A stretch of 64,000 nucleotides of DNA from assembly GCA_963971305.1 (NCBI GenBank), contig OZ020308.1, positions 34,873,275 to 34,937,274 on the forward strand. Reading direction: 5' to 3'. Source of the stretch: Arcuatula senhousia (Eukaryota > Mollusca > Bivalvia > Mytilida > Mytilidae). The position numbers and the translations under genes are program-made. Shown here piece by piece: positions 21,258 to 32,369 of the stretch. The number at the start of each line of letters is the position of its first letter. Within the stretch, counting starts at the first letter, position 1. The notes under the pieces are model-generated. The model had not been told where the DNA came from. It saw only the letters and a list, made by a program, of their open reading frames with translations, and did no database searches.

Positions 21258-21926
21258 CACTTATCTGGTATGGGCAACATATTTGTACAGTTTGGTGGAT
21301 GTGTTTTTCAGCAAACAATAGGTATCCCAATGGGCACAAATTGTGCACCATTGCTTGCCGATTTGTTTCTTCATTCATATGAAGCAGACTTCTTACAATC
21401 ACTTCTAGACAAAAAGGACCGCAAACTTGCTTTATCCTTCAATCTAACATTTCGTTATATTGATGATGTCCTGTCACTAAACAATCCTCGATTTGGTGAC
21501 TATTTACATCTCATATATCCGAAGGAACTTGAGATAAAGGACACTACAGATTCTAGGAGGTCCGCTTCATATTTGGATCTATTTCTCGAAATTGACACAC
21601 AAGGAAGGCTTTGTACAAAGCTCTATGACAAACGTGATGACTTCAACTTTCCAATAGTTAACTTTCCCTTTCTGTGTAGCAACATTCTGTCCGCTCCAGC
21701 ATATGGAGTTTATGTATCACAATTGATTCATTATTCCAGAGCATGTGGGGAGTACAACGACTTCCTTGATAGAGCTACAGGGCTGACAAGTAAATTGTTA
21801 ACACAGGGGTATGTTGCTCCCAGGTTGTTGTCATCACTCAAGAAATTTTACGGACAACATCATGTGCTTGTATACAAATACAGGATTTCTGTATCTCGGA
21901 TGAGCACAGATGTTGGTTTGACATAG
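21258..21926 (+). mobile_element. Reverse transcriptase fragment, Penelope-like type
   Basis: Open frame to TAG at about 21926 containing GIPMGTNCAPLLADLFL and RYIDDVLS, with LDLFLEID and a DDFNFPIVNFPFLCSNI block. These are RT palm motifs, YIDD being the catalytic box (one of the Asp residues plus the next). The arrangement resembles Penelope-like and related RTs common in bivalve genomes. The N-terminal RT part is missing; residues before FVHLSGMGN do not look like RT. No endonuclease (GIY-YIG) domain is visible before the frame closes. A 3' UTR-like region follows to about 22185 and has a relative at 40835-41080. Class assignment is moderately sure. Confidence 0.75.
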
Positions 21927-22185
21927 AGTTTTGTAATGTCATCCCTTCCGGATTTGACCAACACTTAATCGTTCTTTGGCAACGTGACGGGTGTGCTATA
22001 GCAAGCAGGAACTGCTTACTCTTCCAGAGCACCTGAGTTCACTCTCGTTTCGACTTGAGTTCACGTTGCTGAATGCAGTTTTGTTGTTATCTTTTTGTGT
22101 GTTTTATGTTGTTATGTGGTTTGTTTTGTTGTGATGATTTTTTGTCTGCCGGATTTGTCTTTGTCTTTTCGGTTTTATGATACTG

Positions 22186-22530
22186 ATTACCCCTTTGGTA
22201 CACCTTTGCTTCTCTCCTAAACAACTGGCAGGATTTTGTTGAAACTTTATTAGAAAGAAATACATTTAATATATGGAGATGTGTACGAAGAAATTTCATC
22301 AGATGCCATTAAGAGGGATATAATGGGATAAAGTGTTTAATGATAGACCTCATAAGTGCAACTCCCCCTAAATCACCAAATGCAATTTTAAGAAACTTTA
22401 GATGAAGGAAGTACATCATATGGAGATGAGCATGAAGAAATTTCGTAGCTCTCGTATATCATTCAGGGGAGATAACTCAATTTTTTTTTACACTATAGAG
22501 TCAAAGGTATCCTTTTGTAAGCTTGCTCAC
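22186..22530 (-). repeat. Hairpin-ended repeat, GGATACC family, inverted copy
   Basis: Read on the minus strand it begins with GTGAGC-AA-GCTTAC (22530-22517) and GGATACC, and ends near GGGGTAAT (22186), matching the ends of the copy at 1255-2103. Confidence 0.55.
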
Positions 22531-23039
22531 AGTATTCCTTGTGGGTCTTTAAGGGGAGAGTAGATAAAAAAGGGGGTGTATTTTAAATTAGTATTCCAGA
22601 TACCTGCATGTGGAATTAAGTGAAAGAAAAATGCATATCATATTGAAATGTACCTGGTACGGTCAATAATGCGTTAGTGGGTGAAAGATACCATTCCCTG
22701 ATGTATATTTTACTTGGCAATAATAATGTCATGGTATGTTATACATGATTTAAAATTCTAGCGAGAAGATATTTGTTAATTACTGTGGGTTCATTTAATT
22801 TCTTGATTACCAATTTTCGTGGTTCAATGAAAAAGGATCAGTTTGTGGATTCATGGTTTTGAAGACTGCAGCATACAGATCAATGTTAAATTTCCTTTTT
22901 GTGGGGCATCAATTTTCTTTGGTAAAGGCCACCTATGAAAACCACAATGTTAATTGCTGTGGGAAAATTGATACCCCATGAATAATGATGAAATTACAGT
23001 TCATGAAAAATTGATTTATTAGAAAGATCCATAGTGTCA
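22531..23039. other. Intergenic stretch, possible MITE
   Basis: No gene seen. Between about 22785 and 23000, TACTGTGGGTTCATTTAATT and a weakly inverse TGATGAAATTACAGT suggest an old MITE; the inverse match is poor. Confidence 0.35.
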
Positions 23040-23785
23040 AATGAAAAGATAACTGTTAATACATGTATATGTAAAATAGAATGATAATAGGTGAGAATTC
23101 CAAGATAACTGTTTACCAAATGTAAAATGGTATGTTCCGTAGTGAGAGAAAATTCAAGTGAGAAGATAACTGTTTACTGCTTGAACATGTATGTAAAATG
23201 GTATGATCCATAGTGAGTAGAAATTCAAAAGTGAGAAGATAACTGTTTATTACATGTAAAATGGCATGGTCCATTGTGAGAGAAAATTCAAGTGAGATGA
23301 TAACTGTTTGCTGCTTGAACATGTATGTAAAATGGTATGATCCATAGTGAGTAGAAATTCAAAGATGAGAAGATAACTGTTTATTACATGTAAAATGGTA
23401 TGGTCCATTGTGAGTGAAAGTTCAAAGGTGAGAAGATAACTGTTTATTACGTGTAAAATGGTATGATTCATAGTGAGTAGAAATTCAAAGGTGAGAAGAT
23501 AACTCGAATAACTGTTCACTGCCTGAACATGTATGTAAAATGGTATGATCCATAGTGAGTAGAAATTCAAGGGTTAGAAGATATCTGTTTATTACATGTT
23601 AATTGAAGTGTTCAGTGATGAGTGAAAATTCTAGTAAGAAGATAACTGTTAATGTCATGTAAAATAGTATGTGTCATAGTGAATGGAAATTAAGGTGAGA
23701 AGATAACTGTTTACAGCATGTAAAATGGTATAATCCATGTTGAGAAAAAATTCAAGTCAGAAGATAACTGTTTATGGTATCAGGC
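23040..23785 (+). repeat. Minisatellite with about 61-75-bp units
   Basis: Tandem variants of GAGAAGATAACTGTTTATTA, CATGTAAAATGGTATGATCC, ATAGTGAGTAGAAATTCAAA. About a dozen units; some contain an extra CTGCTTGAACATGTATG. Minus-strand open frames here (periodic HTILHVINSYLLTFEF) are products of the repeat. Confidence 0.9.
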
Positions 23786-25086
23786 CCGAGTACACAATTA
23801 ATTTTCCCTCTTTGTTCAATATAGCGAAATTTTACTTTACCAAAAAAAATCATGGCTATAACTTTATATTTAGCTATATTGTACCTATTGCCAATATGCC
23901 CTCAATAATGGAAAAATAAGAAAAATTGCATATATTCAACTTTTTTGACAAGTGAAAACTATAAGGCCCTAGAGGGGGTCAGTTCCGAGAGCTTCCGAAA
24001 AGAAAAAAATCCCCCCTTTTTGTCATTTCAAAATTCACATAAAGCATCTTCACTTCATTTCTAAAACATCTTGCTAGTGTTCTGTGACCCCTTTCCTTTG
24101 AAATGAGACCAAATTCAACTACAAAAATTAAAGAGAACAGGTTGAAGCAAATTCTTTTCTAAGGCACTATTTTTAATAGGAACTATATTTATTAATATAC
24201 ATTATTTTTTAATTTTGACACTGAATAAAATACAAATGCATCAATTTTGATTTGCTTTATAGTTTCTTTTTGTTTATATCATTACCATGTGCAAAATTTA
24301 TTTGAGATTGACTTTTTATTAATTTATGTGTAACGCATAAGGCAATAGTATGCATAAAATTCCACTTATTGATTGAATGAATGGGTTGTGCAAAGGTTTA
24401 ATCTGATTGGATATTGATGAATGGTCTGACTGACGTTGCACGCATTGGGCGTCCCAATGTGAAGATTTGTGGGTTTTGTTAACGATTGGCTTGTTCTATT
24501 CATGACAACCTAAAAATTTTCATTGTTGTGTATGCACACTTACACATTGTTGTGTATGCACACTTACTTTACGCTACAATCGAAAGTCCATAGTTAAATA
24601 ATATGGGTTGTAGTTATAACATGAGGATGCACCAAGTCCAAAAGTAATGACTATTTTACATCCAAGCCTTCAAAATATGTCTAGTAAAATTTAAATACAT
24701 TTTGTGCTTTTAGATCCAAATAGGAAACATTTTTATGCTATTTAAAATAGAGTATCCCTATTGGACCCCTTCAACAATCTTTAGATATGTACAAATTTTG
24801 AGCACAATGTTTTCATCGACTTTGGTGGTCTAGTGGATATGAAGGTAGACTTTGAATGGTGATGACCCTCGTTCAAATCTTATCAAGAACTAAGTTATTT
24901 TTAATCTTCCCAAAAATATTTTCTTATGTCTGACTTAATGAACATTACTTAAAATTGTGCTTTGAAAAACAAGTGTTGAAAAAGTAGAACGGGGTATTCC
25001 AAGGGGTGATCTGGCTCAGATCACCACTGATAGAACAAAGGAGCTAGGATGAAGCCCACAGAGCAATAAAGATGTACATGTACATG
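23786..25086. other. Intergenic sequence, no gene recognised
   Basis: AT-rich. Holds a short direct repeat of TTGTTGTGTATGCACACTTA near 24520-24570 and a tRNA-like block at 24820-24895. No ORF with recognisable content. Confidence 0.5.
24820..24895 (+). repeat. tRNA-like sequence, probable SINE head
   Basis: GGTGGTCTAGTGGATATGA matches a Pol III A box and CTCGTTCAAATCTTATC matches a B box at normal tRNA spacing. The acceptor stem does not pair well, so a functional tRNA is unlikely. Confidence 0.5.
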
Positions 25087-25312
25087 TGTACCCTAGGTGA
25101 CTGACAAGGGTGGCTCTCATGCCGGGGTTTTCAGGTCAGAATACATAAAGCCTGACCTTAGAGCATAGTAGACCAATGTGTGTGGAAAATGCTAAAATTT
25201 ATTGTGCCTTTGTTTCCCACCTCAACCCCATATTTCCCACCATTTCATGACCATTGTATCATATTTTTCATGTTCATTAACCTTATATAACCTTTATAGT
25301 GTTGTTATGGCA
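25087..25312 (+). repeat. Divergent relative of the 1314-1800 retroposon
   Basis: GTGTACCCTAGGTGACTGA, GTGTGTGGAAAATGC, CATTTCATGACCATTGTATC and TATAGTGTTG follow the same order as the minus-strand reading of 1314-1800. Considerably diverged; the 3' tail is lost. Confidence 0.65.
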
Positions 25313-26030
25313 AACAAGGGGTTGCACTTAGTCGTGTTATGCATACCCCTATATAATTAACCATTCAGAAAGCTGTGTACCAAATTTGAAACCAATCCCT
25401 TCAGAAGCCGAGAAATCAGTAATGAAAAGTTGTCAAATTTTTACCCTTTAAAAAGTCATTCAGCTCAGAAAGCAGGAAGTAGATGCACAGCTGACCTGGA
25501 AAGGAAGGCATAATACAACTCTTCTTAAAATGTGGATCTAATTTGAAATCAATCCCTTCAGTAGAAGCCAAGAAATCTCTTTTGAAAAATTGTATAATTT
25601 TTACTCTTTAAACTAGAATGGCAGTCTTCCAAGAAAGACATATATCACCTGCATCTTAAAATATTCAGTTGACAGGAAGTTGATGAGTTACAGGCATTAA
25701 AGCGCTTTACATCATATAGTACTATAGGAGGAAGCTATATACCAAATATCGAAAGTTAGTTGCCAGGGAAACTGCGAAGGAAGTTTTTGTGACGCAGGAT
25801 GCTGGAAGCTTTGCAGGAGACATAAAAAGTCTGTAAGCTTGAAAAACAGGAACTACATGCAGGACTGACCTGGAAAAAGAAGGCAAAGTACAACTCGTCA
25901 TGCTGAAGCTATGTACCAAATTTAGAATCAATCCCTTTTGAAGAAGCTAAGAAATCTGTTACAAAAGTGTTGCACACATACAAGATGATTGCAATATAGC
26001 CCCCCTCTGTCACAATGGGGTATTAAACTT
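25313..26030. repeat. Composite repeat with internal direct units
   Basis: Text such as TACCAAATTTGAAACCAATC recurs at about 25378, 25540 and 25915. ATACCCC near 25345 and GGGGTAT near 26013 are inverted end motifs. The segment 25612-25745 (ACTAGAATGGCAGTCTTCCA onward) has a close copy at 41331-41463. Confidence 0.55.
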
Positions 26031-29000
26031 ACTCACTTTTGTCATAAATGTACAAATCCATGCAAAACATTGCAATCCATTAGATACATTACATGTTTTG
26101 AACTCTTCAGGGGCACTCTTTCCAGGATGATTTAAAAAGGTTATTGTTTGAGGGAAAATATATTCTGACAATATTCAAAACAAAATCCCTGAAAATAGCA
26201 AATTTATTAAAGACCACACACTTTTAAAGATTTATTTGTTTTATTTCATATCAGCTGTTTCAGATCAAAATTTTACACCATAAGGTCAAACATAATGATG
26301 AGAACTATTTGTTTTATATTTCAAGATAAATAAATTAAGAAAAAATAAATTTTGTTCTAACATAGGCTATAAAGAGACGCTTATTGTGATATTTATTATA
26401 AATATATGATGGGCGAGGCTGGAATGGGGGGGGGGGTTCTTAAGTCTGTCCCCTTCTCATCCTCCAGATCCTTAAGCCCCACTTTGGCTCTTATCTACCC
26501 CCACTTTATCATACTGTTCTCTTATTTTGGATCTCTGATCCCACCCCACCCCCCCCCCCTACCCCCTCCCTTGACCACCATTCCCAGGTCCTCCTTTCCA
26601 GCCCCACATAAAATACAAGTAAAATCAAAGTTATAATATGATTTTTTTTCACTTTTCCAGAAACGTCAATTTTTTATGATACTTGATTGTCATTTTTCAT
26701 AGACTATTGAATACACAATTAAACATTACATGTAGCCTTATTAGAGAGACACAAAGAGCTCTTAAATGAAAACAATACAGATGCATAACATGTGCAATAC
26801 ACATTCAACTTTACATTTGCTTATTTTGAAAATAAATTACATCTTATATTAGTTTGGTACAAGAATAGAATATATGATTTTTGTAAAATATATGAACAAT
26901 CATACATGTAATAAAAGTTTAATATACATCTTTCTAGAATTTATTTGAAACATAAAATTGCACTTTAATTTAAATACATAAGGCAATGTTCATGTTTTGT
27001 AAAAGGAAGCATACTAGGGTTGAAACCTGCCACCCATTTGTTTATTAAAGATTTTTATTTTGTATTGTAATGCTATTTTCTTTATTTGGCCACTTAAATC
27101 CTGGACTCTATATAGCCCCTCCATACTTTTGAAAATTTCTGTGTTCACCCCAACTTTTAGAAATTCTGATTTTAAAAATAAATTATCACAACAATTGAAT
27201 ATGAAAAGAAAATTCGCAAATAATTTGAAGCACTGGACAAGAACAATTTGTATGTCTTTTTTAAGCTGATATAAAAACCTAGATATCATCACCTTCCATC
27301 CCAATTAGTTCAGCTGTCCCAAAAACTTTTCATTACAACTTTTTGGCAAATTATGTTCATTGCTTGCCAATGTCCTTTAAAATTCGCCTGCCCACCCCAT
27401 ATCCTAAAGAAACTGGATGAGCATCTAGGAATTATTTTTAGTTTAGTTGGCCTTATCTGGACAATTACAAATCAAGTTTCAATATCCACACTGAGATTCA
27501 ATTAATTAGAAGTTACATTACATACAAAAAGTCAATTCTGCAAATGTATGAAACTCTAATGTACTTAAATTTCTAAACAAATTTTGGATCCATATATATT
27601 TTTCAAGCTATAAGGATTGTCTTTTAATTTTTATAGATGTGAGGTTGTGTTTACAATATTCAACTTACAATTGAACATCAATAGCACTTTAAAAAACATA
27701 TACAGCAGTAGCAAAGATTTTAATTTTGATATTAATTAACAAAATAAAAAGCACTTTGATATTAAAATTTTTTTTACACACTTTACTACAATATCAAAAC
27801 TAAGGGCGTTTTCTATTTTTTTTAAACAAATAAAATCATTTGTTATTGTTCTAATTTAAGATAACAGTCAAGTATATTTTAAATTTATGTGGGACAGGGG
27901 GGATGTAGTTTTTTATTTTTATATTGGTGGGGGGTTGAAATGCATTTTTTGTGGATGTGTAATGATTTTTTTTTATATTGTTGGGGGGTCTTGAACAAAG
28001 TGCGTCCCCCCTCCCCCACATCAATATAAATGGAACAGCCCTTACTGTAAACATACAATGTACTTATTTTCACAGGTACTAATTTTCACGAGTTAACAAT
28101 TTTACCTAAGTTCACAGGTATTTGATTTTGTGTTTTTTATTACATATTTTACTAACTTCAACCATATCATTTCTTTTAACAGGTATTTAATTTTGGGAAA
28201 GATGACTGACCACGAAAATCCATGAAAATAACCAATTTAACATGTCATAATTTTTTCTAAGAAATTCCCAAAAATTACCTTCTACCTAAATTGAAAGAGC
28301 AATACTTTGTTTTCTTCAACCAATCCTCATATTTTACAATAAAAAAATATAATAAATATGCATGAACATATGTCAACAACAAATAAAATCTACGATTTAA
28401 ATAAATAACATAAATACTAAAACAGTAACAAACGATAAAAACAAGACAAGATACAAACATATGTCTCACTTAACAACAAGACACCCTTAACTACAACAGG
28501 AAGTAGTGGTCCAACATGTCTTAATTAATACAATGTTAATACAATGTTATTGTTTTTATTGGAATTAATGCTGTGCAGATTTTGGGAATTTTGTAGTAAA
28601 GGAGCTATCATCAAGTAAGAGATAGCTTTGTTTCAATAATTTTCTATATATTCAATTTAATGCTTAATCTGAAGGGGACCGATTCTGTGTCTTGCCGAGT
28701 GATATACAGACAATATCTTTTAACTTTCACATAATATAAAGATTTATTTTTGAACTACATAAATGAAACATCAATTTTAAGGTAAATTTGACGTTGGAAA
28801 TAAAACACCATTAATATCATATCCACATTCATCACAATAGAGGCAGATAATCTACACATAGTCATCAATAAAAATAAAAATTAACAAATAAAATATCAAC
28901 AATCAGAGAATTACAACATATTTGGATTTAGACTTAGAAATCTAGCAGCCATCAATTTAAGTGCACCATAAATGATTTTTTCCCCCTTGTTTCTCATAAA

Positions 29001-32000
29001 TTAATATGATGTCGGTAGAAACATAACATTATGCATTTTTTACAGATCATTATTTTTTTCAAAAACAGATAGTGATGAAATTTTTTAAATTTTACTATAA
29101 CAATAAATGTTCTTTGAAAGGATGAAAAATTCTCCCAGCAATTTCAAAATATGGTTTTATTGGCTTTGTACAGACTTTTCTGGTCATTAACTCACTACTC
29201 CATTTTATTAAAAACATGATAATACATGTAAAAACAAAACTAAATCAATGATTAAAATTTTAAAAATCAAATAAATCAATAGGATTTAATTAAATATATG
29301 TTTTAGAAACCAAATGCATTTTCACCACAATAACACTTCAGACATCTAAATATCAATTATACACAACTTCACACATATAATAACCAAACTCTACCATACA
29401 CGAATCTCAAATTCACACAATCTACATGTATCTAGCAATAAAAATACCAGTAAAACCTCGAAGAGCAACAGGAAAAGGGAACCAGATCTTTAACTACTAT
29501 TTATAGCAACATCTATTTATAGCTGGGAAACTGAAGCACATATTTCTGGTCCAAGAATAATTTGTTACAATTACAATATCAAACATGTGTGATATGTTCA
29601 TGGTTTCCATAGCAACTGTACTGGTCACCAAAGCAACTGGAACCCGTTTTAGTTCTCCGAACTTGCGACAGGACACAACATTTAGCTAGCTCGGTGATAA
29701 AGCTGAATTTTACAGTGCTGCACAACATAATGTTCACTTTTTAATCTGAAATGAAAAAAAAAGCTAATTAAAATTACAAGTATAAGAAACAGCAAAACAT
29801 TACACTGCAATGCTGAAACTTGTATCTGTATTGAGTTAAAAGAAAATTAATATTCAAACAATGAATCCTTATTTTCACTGCATAAACTTATAAATTGTAG
29901 TCATATTTAATTTTTAAGTTCAAGATTCATACCACTTTAGATTATATAAGTCCAAAAGCTACTAAAGACATTAAAACATTTTGAAATATTTTTGCTGCAA
30001 CTACATGTATCATGTACTTGTATAATTGCAATTGTAGCTTATTGCTTCCTTCAGAATTAAACATTTCTTTTTTATAATACTTTTTTCTCTTCTTAAAATG
30101 CAAAATAAGTCTTCTTCAAAGCAAGCATAGCTTATTTAGCTGAAAGTTTACAAAGTTTTAATACTCTAATGTTACAATTAGCAAGCACTATCTTTAATAT
30201 GTAATGTAATTCAAAGCTTTGGGTATAATAAATGGGGGTACTTTTTATGTCAAAGTAACATCAACTGTGCTTTTAGCATTAAAGCTGCTCTTTCAATCAT
30301 CAAGTCCTAAGTTGTATTTTATATACATGTACTATTTTTTTAATCCTGTGCATGTTTTCAAAAGGGTCAATACCTGTAAACTTGAACCATGCATAACTCA
30401 CAATAAACAATAACTCACTACAAAACAGGGATGTTAATATAAAAGTTTATACAATCCTCAAGATATTAATTGGAGAAGAAAATGATGGAAATGTTTTAAA
30501 ACAATGCCTTCTTTAATAAAGGGCCCTTAGATTCTAATTCTAACAATACATAACATTAGTCTTAAAATCATCCAACTTATGCATTTATAACAAATCTCCA
30601 TTCAACTATGGTTAATAATAAAAACAATGGTTGGGATACAAGCATCAAATGACATGCTTGTCTTACCCACAATAAAATGGACTGGTCTGTTTTACCTATT
30701 ACATAAATGGGTCATTCTCCCATGGTGGTGGCATAGGAAAATCCTTCAAAAGCAATAACTAATATGAACTCAAGTGATTGTTTTCATTCCAAAGTATAGT
30801 ATACCGGTAAATGTACGTACATATCATTTCATAATTGTTTTTTTTTTACTTTGTCTCCTAAGACGTTGATAGATGTGTGGCCTAAATTTGTTGCAATGGT
30901 TTTCTAAGTGAACAAAATTTCATGAAAATCAAACTTCCACTTTGCAAGCAATCAGCTTGAACACATACTGTAACCTGGAAATTTTTGTGTCATTTTTTTT
31001 TCAGTTGGACTACTGAAATACAAGTTTTGAAACATTAACATTTTTATCTGATAATATCATGATTACATAGATGGGAACTTTAGCAACATGACGTCAAAAT
31101 TCTACAGAACAACCACATGAAAATGGAACAAACAATGCAAAACCTAAGAAAAACTTCTACAAAAATTACAAACTGTACTGTAATACATTTATATAATTAT
31201 CTACATGTATGACAGAGAAAATGGTTAACATTGTTATCTTTTTACATGTTGTAATTCTACAAGAAAGAACTATGTTAAGATTGTATAAATAAAATTACAC
31301 CTGTACAAGATAATTCTACAAGACAGTAGGCTGTGTCAATGTTAATATACATCTCATAATGTTAATGTAACATTCTAGGCTCATACTTATAAATTGAAAT
31401 ATGAGAAATGTTTTTAAAAATCTTAACCCTAAGGCTTGCATGTTTATACACTAATTTTTTATCCAATCTATGAAAGAGGGGGGTCATTTAATGTTCGGGA
31501 CAGTCCGTACTTCTGTCTGTCCCAAATGTTGCAAGATGGGGCTTTATGTCTTTTAGACAAATTTTTGTTTTCCTTTTACATGTATTTTAAAATGTTCAAA
31601 CTTATAAAGAACATAATGGTTGTTATGGTCAAACTATTTGTCAGTGGCTTGAGCAATCTCAAAATTGTTAACACTTTGTGAACAAACATTTGATTGTTTA
31701 ACAGAATGTTACATTACACAATACAAAGAATAAGCACAACATCAATGGTGATATAAGTCAGAAATTCATGGTTAGTATTGATCACTGTGGCTTTGATAAC
31801 CTCGTGGCTTTATTGCAAGTTCCGAACACAGCTTTATACAACAACATTCTGTTTTCATGTCTGATTTTTTTCATTTTTTTCTACTTATGTTTTAGCAGGA
31901 CCCCCTTTTTAGGTTGAAACATGCATTTATAAACAGACTTGTTTAAAGATAAACGTGTTAAAGACTACCATCAGAAGTCCACTGATGCTACACATATGAC

Positions 32001-32160
32001 AAATGTGAAACTATATTTTGAAGAAACTAAATAAACCTAAACATGTGACACATTTTCTTTAAAAATAATTTAAATTGGTTCAATTGGTTTCATTACCTTT
32101 TTACTTGAGAGGTCAAATGATGTCCTGACATTTATGTTCTTTCATATGAGAACATATTGG
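26031..32160. other. Intergenic region between COQ5/RT relic and HIP1R, no gene seen
   Basis: About 6 kb of AT-rich sequence. A run of G at about 26422 and of C at about 26547 flank a small proline-rich-looking open frame that is low complexity. A GGGCTGTTCC-ended MITE lies at 27880-28041. The 96-codon frame at 27304-27014 (minus) has no family resemblance I can name. No tRNA, rRNA or conserved coding was recognised. Confidence 0.6.
27880..28041. mobile_element. MITE, GGGCTGTTCCAT family, copy with decayed left end
   Basis: The right end ATGGAACAGCCC and interior text (ATTGGTGGGGGGTTGA, GGGGGGTCTTGAACAAA) match the better-preserved copy at 55726-55895. The left boundary is approximate. Confidence 0.55.
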
Positions 32161-32169
32161 TATAGAAAA

Positions 32170-32175
32170 TTTATT
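32170..32175 (-). terminator. HIP1R polyadenylation signal AATAAA
   Basis: Minus-strand AATAAA, about 126 nt after the HIP1R stop at 32301-32303; the first canonical signal downstream of the stop that I noted. Confidence 0.55.
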
Positions 32176-32300
32176 CAAAATTAAAGAGAAAATACAAGTT
32201 CTTAAACTTTTCTGTTTCCATGTTTCACAATCTTCAAAGTTTGTCTTTTCTGAATAGAGAAAATTTTACTTGACAAGTAAAGCCATGAGTATCAATAAAG

Positions 32301-32369
32301 TTACTCAAACCGTGCAGAGTCACTCACTGGTTGTCGTGGAGAATCCGTATTAAATTCTGCATCCTGGTC
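32301..32369 (-). CDS. HIP1R: HIP1R exon v (C-terminus and stop)
   Basis: 22 codons DQDAEFNTDSPRQPVSDSAR then FE and TAA at 32303-32301. Acceptor AACCACAG. Starts with the same DQ codons that end the previous exon. Confidence 0.88.
   Translation of the reverse strand, partial: DQDAEFNTDSPRQPVSDSARFE

Noticed and set aside
23113..23570. Minus-strand frames with repeated HTILHVINSYLLTFEF
   Set aside because: They arise from the 61-75-bp minisatellite; no splice or domain support.
26406..26636. Proline/serine-rich plus-strand frame between G and C homopolymers
   Set aside because: Low complexity created by homopolymer and pyrimidine-rich tracts; no conserved residues.
27014..27304. 96-codon minus-strand frame
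   Set aside because: No recognisable family, no splice sites with partner exons, overlapped by an opposite-strand frame of similar quality.
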